From Kutzneria sp035492655 (GTDB lineage: Bacteria > Actinomycetota > Actinomycetes > Mycobacteriales > Pseudonocardiaceae), in NCBI GenBank assembly GCA_035492655.1, contig DATJJB010000142.1:1-16257 (forward strand): a stretch of 16,257 nt of DNA, read 5' to 3'. Below are positions 12,529 through 16,257 of the stretch, in pieces; position 1 is the first letter of the stretch; each line of letters starts with the position of its first letter. Under the pieces are notes generated by a model. That model saw nothing but the letters and a program-made list of their open reading frames with translations. It did not search any database and was not told where the DNA came from. The translations under genes were made by a program, and so were the position numbers.

Positions 12529-13724
12529 CGCCGGCACTGTCGCGCCGCCGGATGCTGTCCGGGCTGGGCGCGCTCGGTGTCGGCGGCCTTGTCGCCGCCG
12601 ACACCACGCTGACCGCGGCCAACGCCGCCAGCACCAGCCAGGTCGTGCCGTTCTGGGCCGACCACCAGGCCGGCATCACCACGCCGCAACAGGATCGGCT
12701 CACGTTCGCGGCGTTCGACGTGATCACCAAGGACCGCAACGAACTGGTCGGCCTGCTCAAGACGTGGACGGCTGCGGCGGACGCGATGACCAAGGGGCAC
12801 CAGGTGCCCGGCGGCGCGACCGACCTACAGGCGCCGCCGTCCGACACCGGCGAGGCCGACGGCCTCACCCCGGGCAACCTGACCGTGACGATCGGCTTCG
12901 GCCCGTCGTTGTTCGACGACCGGTTCGGGTTGGCGGCGAAGAAGCCGAAGGCGTTGGCGCCGCTGCCCAAACTCGCGCCGGAGAACCTGGATCCCGCCTA
13001 CACCAACGGGGATCTGTGCATCCAGGCCTGTGCCGACGACCCGCAGGTCACCTTCCACGCGGTGCGCAACCTGGCCCGACTCGGGGCGGGAATCGTTGTG
13101 CTGCGGTGGATGCAGCTCGGTTTCGGCCGTACGGCGTCGACGTCGAGCGCGCAGGCGACGCCGCGCAACCTGATGGGGTTCAAGGACGGCACCCGCAACC
13201 TGCGGGCCGAGCAGACCGACCTGATCGACCAGAACGTTTGGGTGGGCGACGAAACCGACCAGGCGTGGCTGCGCGGCGGCAGCTATCTGGTGGCGCGGCG
13301 GATCCGGATGTACCTCGAGACCTGGGACCGCGACTACCTGGCCGACCAGCAGAACGTGTTCGGGCGCTACAAGAACAGCGGCGCGCCGCTGGGCGCCTCG
13401 GCCGAGTTCGACACGCCGAACCTGGGCAGCACCGACATCCCCGACAACGCCCACATCCGGCTCGCCTCGCCGGAGCACAACGGCGGGATTCACCTGCTGC
13501 GCCGGGGCTACTCGTTCACCGACGGCACCGACTCCACCGGGAACCTGTTGGGGGGCTTGTTCTTCATCGCGTTCATGAAGGACCCCAAGCAGTTCGTGAC
13601 CGTGCAGAAGGCGTTGGCGGGTGACGCGCTCAACGAGTACATCCAGCACATCGGCAGCGGCCTGTTCGCCTGCCCGCCCGGTGTGACTCCCGGGCAGTTC
13701 TGGGGGCAGGGGCTGTTCACGTAG
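12525..13724 (+). CDS. efeB: EfeB, Tat-exported dye-decolorizing heme peroxidase
   Basis: DyP-type heme peroxidase/deferrochelatase, 399 residues, last gene of efeUOB. The N-terminus SRRRMLSGLGALGVGGLVAADT is a Tat signal with twin arginines followed by a hydrophobic stretch, cleaved around the ANAAS region, so heme loading occurs before export. The family motif GFKDG is at 218-222 with catalytic D221; the proximal heme ligand is H310 (NAHIRLA), and the distal Arg is R326 or R327 in LLRRGYSF. It would oxidise Fe(II) or extract iron from heme for EfeO/EfeU. The start ATG overlaps the efeO stop by 4 bases. No internal damage seen; assignment secure. Iron boxes before efeU should regulate it too. 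Confidence 0.96.
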   Translation: MTPALSRRRMLSGLGALGVGGLVAADTTLTAANAASTSQVVPFWADHQAGITTPQQDRLTFAAFDVITKDRNELVGLLKTWTAAADAMTKGHQVPGGATDLQAPPSDTGEADGLTPGNLTVTIGFGPSLFDDRFGLAAKKPKALAPLPKLAPENLDPAYTNGDLCIQACADDPQVTFHAVRNLARLGAGIVVLRWMQLGFGRTASTSSAQATPRNLMGFKDGTRNLRAEQTDLIDQNVWVGDETDQAWLRGGSYLVARRIRMYLETWDRDYLADQQNVFGRYKNSGAPLGASAEFDTPNLGSTDIPDNAHIRLASPEHNGGIHLLRRGYSFTDGTDSTGNLLGGLFFIAFMKDPKQFVTVQKALAGDALNEYIQHIGSGLFACPPGVTPGQFWGQGLFT

Positions 13725-13746
13725 CGTTCACGGGGCGGTCGGCGAT

Positions 13747-13771
13747 GTTCTCCGTGACGAGAACAGTCACG
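13747..13771. repeat. interlocked inverted repeats after efeB
   Basis: GTTCTC (13747-13752) pairs with GAGAAC (13759-13764), and CGTGAC (13753-13758) pairs with GTCACG (13766-13771), so the two inverted repeats interleave and cannot form as hairpins together. They lie 22 bases after the efeB stop. This could be an efe terminator with alternative folds or a protein site. The rest of 13725-13906 shows nothing clear. Confidence 0.4.
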
Positions 13772-13906
13772 ACAGGCGGTGGGCCATGGCGGATTCGGGA
13801 TGCGTCGGGGTGCCGTGCCGGTGTTGGGCCTGCACGTTGCGCCGGCTGCGCCGGCCAGGGCCACGTCGACCGCCCAATGGGCCTGCGCGCCGGTAGCCCG
13901 GGGTTC

Positions 13907-13912
13907 TAGGCT
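13907..13912 (+). promoter_or_regulatory. -10 element of the DUF1707 gene (leaderless)
   Basis: TAGGCT lies 7 bases before GTG 13920, the same hexamer and spacing as before the tetR at 6442. No Shine-Dalgarno sequence is present, supporting a leaderless start. No -35 is evident. Confidence 0.55.
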
Positions 13913-13919
13913 TTCCGTC

Positions 13920-14534
13920 GTGAGCGAGCAGCCTGACCCCATGTCCATGCGGGCTTCGGACGCCGACCGTGAACGGGTCGCCCAAGTGCTGCACAGGGCG
14001 ATGGCCGAAGGCCGGCTGACCGTGAGCGAGCTGGACGAGCGGCTGGCCGGGCTGTACCAGGCGAAGACCTTCGGCGAGCTGGTGCCGTTCACCCAGGACC
14101 TGCCGGACGCGCCAACGCCGATGCCGATGCTGCCGGCCGTGGCGCCGGGCGGTCAGGTGGTGCCGGCGACCGGCGGCGGCGCGTCGACGGTGGCCGTGGC
14201 GATCATGAGCCAGACCGTGCGGCGCGGCGACTGGGTGGTGCCGGTGCAGTACAACGCGACCGCGGTGATGGGCGAGGTCAAGCTGGATCTCCGCGAGGCC
14301 GACTTCGAGGCCGGCGAGTGCACCATCACCGCGATCACGATCATGGGCGCGATCAAGATCATCGTGCCGCCGGACCTGACCGTGCGCATCGACGGCTTCG
14401 GCTTCATGGGCGAGTTCCAGCGCGGCGCCGAAGGCCAGGGCGCGCCGGGCTCGCCGGTGCTGCGCATCAACGGCCTGGCCCTGATGGGCGCGGTCGAGGT
14501 CCGCCGCAAGGCCCGCCGCCAGCTCCCCGGCTGA
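13920..14534 (+). CDS. DUF1707 protein with LiaF-like C-terminal domain
   Basis: A 204-residue protein with an N-terminal DUF1707 domain at about residues 9-60 (MRASDADRERVAQVLHRAMAEGRLTVSELDERL, AKTFGELVPFTQDLP), a Pro-rich linker, and a beta-rich C-terminal domain from about residue 95 resembling the cell-wall-stress LiaF/DUF2154 fold (repeated MGxxxxxxR/V strands such as ATAVMGEVKLDLR, ITIMGAIKIIVPP, GFGFMGEF, GLALMGAVEVRRK). There is no obvious membrane helix, unlike many relatives. DUF1707 is very common in actinomycetes, often attached to envelope proteins; its role is not established. The start GTG 13920 is supported by the TAGGCT -10 and by domain position; the open frame back to 13779 has no family similarity I can see. 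Confidence 0.88.
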   Translation: MSEQPDPMSMRASDADRERVAQVLHRAMAEGRLTVSELDERLAGLYQAKTFGELVPFTQDLPDAPTPMPMLPAVAPGGQVVPATGGGASTVAVAIMSQTVRRGDWVVPVQYNATAVMGEVKLDLREADFEAGECTITAITIMGAIKIIVPPDLTVRIDGFGFMGEFQRGAEGQGAPGSPVLRINGLALMGAVEVRRKARRQLPG

Positions 14535-14619
14535 CCCGGCGAATCACGTTTTCGGCACAGCTGTACCTCGTTGGCGGGACACCGCGCGGTTTCACCCGCC
14601 TGGCTCGCGGCCGGGGCTC

Positions 14620-14658
14620 TAACCTGTGGCGAACACTGGGTCAATTCCAGGAGTCGTC
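14620..14658 (+). promoter_or_regulatory. -10 element and ribosome site of the Trypco1 gene
   Basis: TAACCT (14620-14625) gives a transcript start near 14632, and AGGAG (14649-14653) precedes ATG 14659 by 5 bases. Because the -10 directly abuts GTG 14626, that upstream in-frame start would not be transcribed. This decides for ATG 14659. Confidence 0.5.
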
Positions 14659-14934
14659 ATGGTGAACGTGGTGGCTTTGACGCTGGATGACGGCGACAAC
14701 GTGCTGGTCGAGGTGGACGGCGCGCTCGGCCGCTCCGGAAACCTCGTCACCGAGGCCGGCGGGGCGCTGCGCGAAGCGATCGAGAAGGTCCGGCCGACAC
14801 TGCAGGCGGCGCTGGCCAACCTGCGCAACAGCGCCGAGCCACCGAACGACGTGACCATCCAGTTCGGATTCACGGTCTCCGGCGGCACGGCCTCCGAGGC
14901 CCGCTGCACCATCACGGCCAACTGGGCGACCTGA
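14659..14934 (+). CDS. Trypco1 (CU044_2847-type) domain protein
   Basis: A 91-residue single-domain protein resembling the trypsin-co-occurring domain 1 family, also known as CU044_2847. It opens with a beta hairpin (VVALTLDDGDNVLVEVDG), has a central helix pair (ALREAIEKVRPTLQAALANLRN) and ends with strands VTIQFGFTVSGG and ARCTITANW; the IQFGF...W pattern is the family's most recognisable part. In many actinomycetes the domain lies next to or inside trypsin-like proteases and other proposed conflict/immune systems, but no protease is present here. No signal peptide or membrane segment. Its stop is 2 bases from the stop of the convergent DivIVA-repeat gene. Function unknown; family call is from memory of the pattern and is moderately sure. 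Confidence 0.75.
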   Translation: MVNVVALTLDDGDNVLVEVDGALGRSGNLVTEAGGALREAIEKVRPTLQAALANLRNSAEPPNDVTIQFGFTVSGGTASEARCTITANWAT

Positions 14935-14936
14935 GG

Positions 14937-15659
14937 TCACATCGCCGACCGCAAGGTCGCCGCCTCGAACTGCGCCTCGACGAGATCCAGGAAGGCGTCG
15001 ACCTCGTCCCGGTCGTAGCCCTCGCCGTCGATCAGGGCCTCGCCGAAGTGCACCTCGCGGACCTGGGCCGCGGTCAGCCGGCCGCGGCCGCGCAGCGTGG
15101 CCTCCACCCGGTCCAGGAAGTTGTCGACCTCGTCCTCGTTGTAGCCGCGGGTGCCCCTCTCGGCGGTGTGGAAGCCGACGGCCACGATGTCGTCCGCGGT
15201 CAACGCGCGCGGCCGGCCGCCGAGGCGGTCCAGCACCTTGGCGATGATGAGCAGGAAGGCGTCGACGCCGTCCTCGTTGTAACCGTCGGCATCGGCGGTG
15301 GCTCGTCTGAACCGCACGGCGCGCACCTCGTCGACGGTGAGCCGGTCGGTGCCGTGCAGGGCGTTGACCACGCGGTCCAGGAAGGCGTCGACGTCGACCA
15401 TGTCGTAGCCGCAGCCGAGCGACTCGGCGGCCAGCGCCAGGAACTGGTCGACCTCGTAGTCGAAGTAGCCCTCCTCGCCGGCCGGCGGCTTGTGGAACTT
15501 GACCTTGTTCACGTCCTGGCCGGTGAGGTTGTCCTCGCCGCGCAGCGTCGCCTCGATGCGGTCGACGAAGTCGTCCACCTCGCCGGGGTGGTAGGCCCTG
15601 CGCCCCGGCGGGGGCGGGTTGAAAACGACTGCATGCACCTCATCCGGGGTCAATGTCAC
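14937..15659 (-). CDS. DivIVA-domain repeat protein (five full repeats plus one half)
   Basis: A 240-residue acidic protein built almost only from a repeat of about 45-50 residues: L-T-x-x-D/E-V-x-x-V-x-F, a variable loop, G-Y-x-x-x-E-V-D-x-F-L-D-x-V-x-x-x-L. Full copies start near L3, L45, L107, L153 and L195. An extra half copy, GYDMVDVDAFLDRVVNALHG (84-103), follows the second without its first half. The unit matches the N-terminal polar-targeting domain of DivIVA/Wag31, but the long coiled coil of true DivIVA is missing. A known but functionally uncharacterised actinobacterial group carries such repeats. GTG 15659 is chosen for the strong AGGAGGG upstream; the longer frame to 15704 would add an unrelated Cys-rich tail. 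The cytosolic location and any membrane-curvature role are inferred. Confidence 0.88.
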   Translation of the reverse strand: MTLTPDEVHAVVFNPPPPGRRAYHPGEVDDFVDRIEATLRGEDNLTGQDVNKVKFHKPPAGEEGYFDYEVDQFLALAAESLGCGYDMVDVDAFLDRVVNALHGTDRLTVDEVRAVRFRRATADADGYNEDGVDAFLLIIAKVLDRLGGRPRALTADDIVAVGFHTAERGTRGYNEDEVDNFLDRVEATLRGRGRLTAAQVREVHFGEALIDGEGYDRDEVDAFLDLVEAQFEAATLRSAM

Positions 15660-15705
15660 GGCGCCCTCCTCTGTTCTAGGAGGACATACGCACGCAAGTG
15701 CCACT

Positions 15706-15711
15706 TAGACT
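15706..15711 (+). promoter_or_regulatory. -10 element of leaderless deoC
   Basis: TAGACT lies 7 bases before ATG 15719, with no ribosome-binding sequence between. The divergent DivIVA-repeat gene starts 59 bases away, so both genes share this 59-base spacer. No clear -35. Confidence 0.5.
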
Positions 15712-15718
15712 CGATCCC

Positions 15719-16257
15719 ATGTCAGCCCCTTCTCAGACAGAGCTGTCGGAGGTCACGCGCGACGACGCGTCGCTGCGACGCTTCCTGCACGGATTGCCCG
15801 GGGTGGACCAGGTCGGCGTCGAACAGCGCGCGGCCGCCCTCGGCACGCGGAGCATCAAGAAGGCCTCGAAACTGTGGGCCATCGACACCGCGATCTCCAT
15901 GGTCGACCTGACCACGCTGGAGGGCGCCGACACGCCCGGCAAGGTCCGCACCCTGGCCGCCAAGGCCCGTCGCCCCGACCCCGAGTACGCGGAGGTGCCG
16001 CACGTCGGCGCGGTCTGCGTCTACCCGGACATGGTGGCCACCGCGGTGGCCGGCGTCGGCGACAGCGGGGTCGGCGTGGCCAGCGTCGCCACGGCGTTCC
16101 CGTCCGGCCGGTCCAACCGCGCGGTCAAGCTGGCCGACACGCAGCTGGCCGTGGACGCCGGCGCCACCGAGATCGACATGGTGATCGACCGGGGCGCTTT
16201 ACTGTCCGGCCGGTACGGCCAGGTGTACGACGAGATCGTGGCGATCAAGGCGGCCTG
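15719..16257 (+). CDS. deoC: deoxyribose-phosphate aldolase (3' truncated by window)
   Basis: Class I aldolase splitting 2-deoxyribose-5-phosphate to glyceraldehyde-3-phosphate and acetaldehyde. The first 179 residues are present and the frame is open to the window edge. Visible signatures: SMVDLTTLEGADT, HVGAVCVYPDMVATA, VGVASVATAFPSGRS, and TEIDMVIDRGALLSG, which carries the catalytic Asp of the DMVI motif. The Schiff-base Lys lies beyond the end. The N-terminus before SMVDLT is about 60 residues, so this is the longer form of DeoC, found in animals and some actinobacteria, rather than the short E. coli form. It would consume the deoxyribose-5-phosphate made by PNP and the mutase at the other end of the window. 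ATG 15719 is supported by its leaderless -10. Confidence 0.95.
   Translation, partial: MSAPSQTELSEVTRDDASLRRFLHGLPGVDQVGVEQRAAALGTRSIKKASKLWAIDTAISMVDLTTLEGADTPGKVRTLAAKARRPDPEYAEVPHVGAVCVYPDMVATAVAGVGDSGVGVASVATAFPSGRSNRAVKLADTQLAVDAGATEIDMVIDRGALLSGRYGQVYDEIVAIKAA

Noticed and set aside
14626..14658. Earlier GTG start for the Trypco1 gene at 14626
   Set aside because: The likely -10 (TAACCT) ends at 14625, so the transcript would begin after this codon; ATG 14659 has AGGAG at 5 bases.
15660..15704. Longer DivIVA-repeat protein starting at 15704
   Set aside because: It would add a short Cys-containing tail unlike the repeat and would include the strong AGGAGGG ribosome site inside the gene; GTG 15659 follows that site at proper distance.
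1..16257. CRISPR arrays, tRNA/rRNA genes, insertion sequences, integrases or att sites
   Set aside because: No regularly spaced repeats, no tRNA-like cloverleaf, no transposase or recombinase motifs, and no matching direct repeats around the accessory genes were seen by eye. A dedicated search could still find a weak tRNA or short att repeats.

Overview
The window is high-GC actinobacterial DNA with dense genes, frequent GTG/TTG starts, 4-base start/stop overlaps and several promoters placed for leaderless transcripts. The gene content suggests a mycelial actinomycete, perhaps of the Pseudonocardiaceae: trimeric-type purine nucleoside phosphorylase followed by a PmmB-like mutase, DUF1707 and Trypco1 proteins, and a DivIVA-repeat protein. 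The family assignment is an inference and the species is not known.

Layout. (1) 2-2307: the 3' part of a purine nucleoside phosphorylase gene overlaps a phosphohexo/phosphopentomutase gene. (2) 2314-3335: a small membrane protein (-) and a flavodoxin-like protein (+), ended by a 14-bp hairpin. (3) 3378-5742 (-): a MerR regulator and two tandem-duplicated aldo/keto reductases, driven from a textbook MerR promoter with a 19-bp spacer over a perfect palindrome. (4) 5799-7820 (+): a DinB/DUF664 protein, a TetR regulator and a CxxC peroxiredoxin-like protein, with two strong inverted repeats between the last two. (5) 7771-8359 (-): a ribbon-helix-helix antitoxin and a Doc/Fic-like toxin whose motif lacks the catalytic His. 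(6) 8383-9564: a DUF4188 protein and a divergent TetR regulator around a palindrome. (7) 9536-9626: two DasR-type (dre) palindromes on a consensus-like promoter with no gene downstream, aimed at a 13-bp hairpin. (8) 9786-10418 (-): uracil phosphoribosyltransferase. (9) 10466-13724 (+): an EfeUOB iron-uptake operon behind a TTGACA promoter and two overlapping iron boxes. (10) 13920-14934: a DUF1707/LiaF-like protein and a Trypco1 protein. (11) 14937-15659 (-): a protein made almost only of five and a half DivIVA repeats. (12) 15719 to the end: the 5' part of deoC.

How it fits together. PNP, the mutase, UPRT and DeoC form a nucleoside/pentose-phosphate salvage set: PNP releases (deoxy)ribose-1-phosphate, the mutase can isomerise it to the 5-phosphate, DeoC splits deoxyribose-5-phosphate, and UPRT recovers uracil. 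The set is interrupted by about 7.5 kb of locally regulated redox/carbonyl stress genes plus a toxin-antitoxin pair, and by the iron operon. The observations most worth a second look are the orphan dre promoter-hairpin unit, the DivIVA-repeat protein, the His-less Doc-like toxin, and the tightly structured TetR-peroxiredoxin spacer. No tRNA, rRNA, CRISPR array, insertion sequence or integrase was seen.
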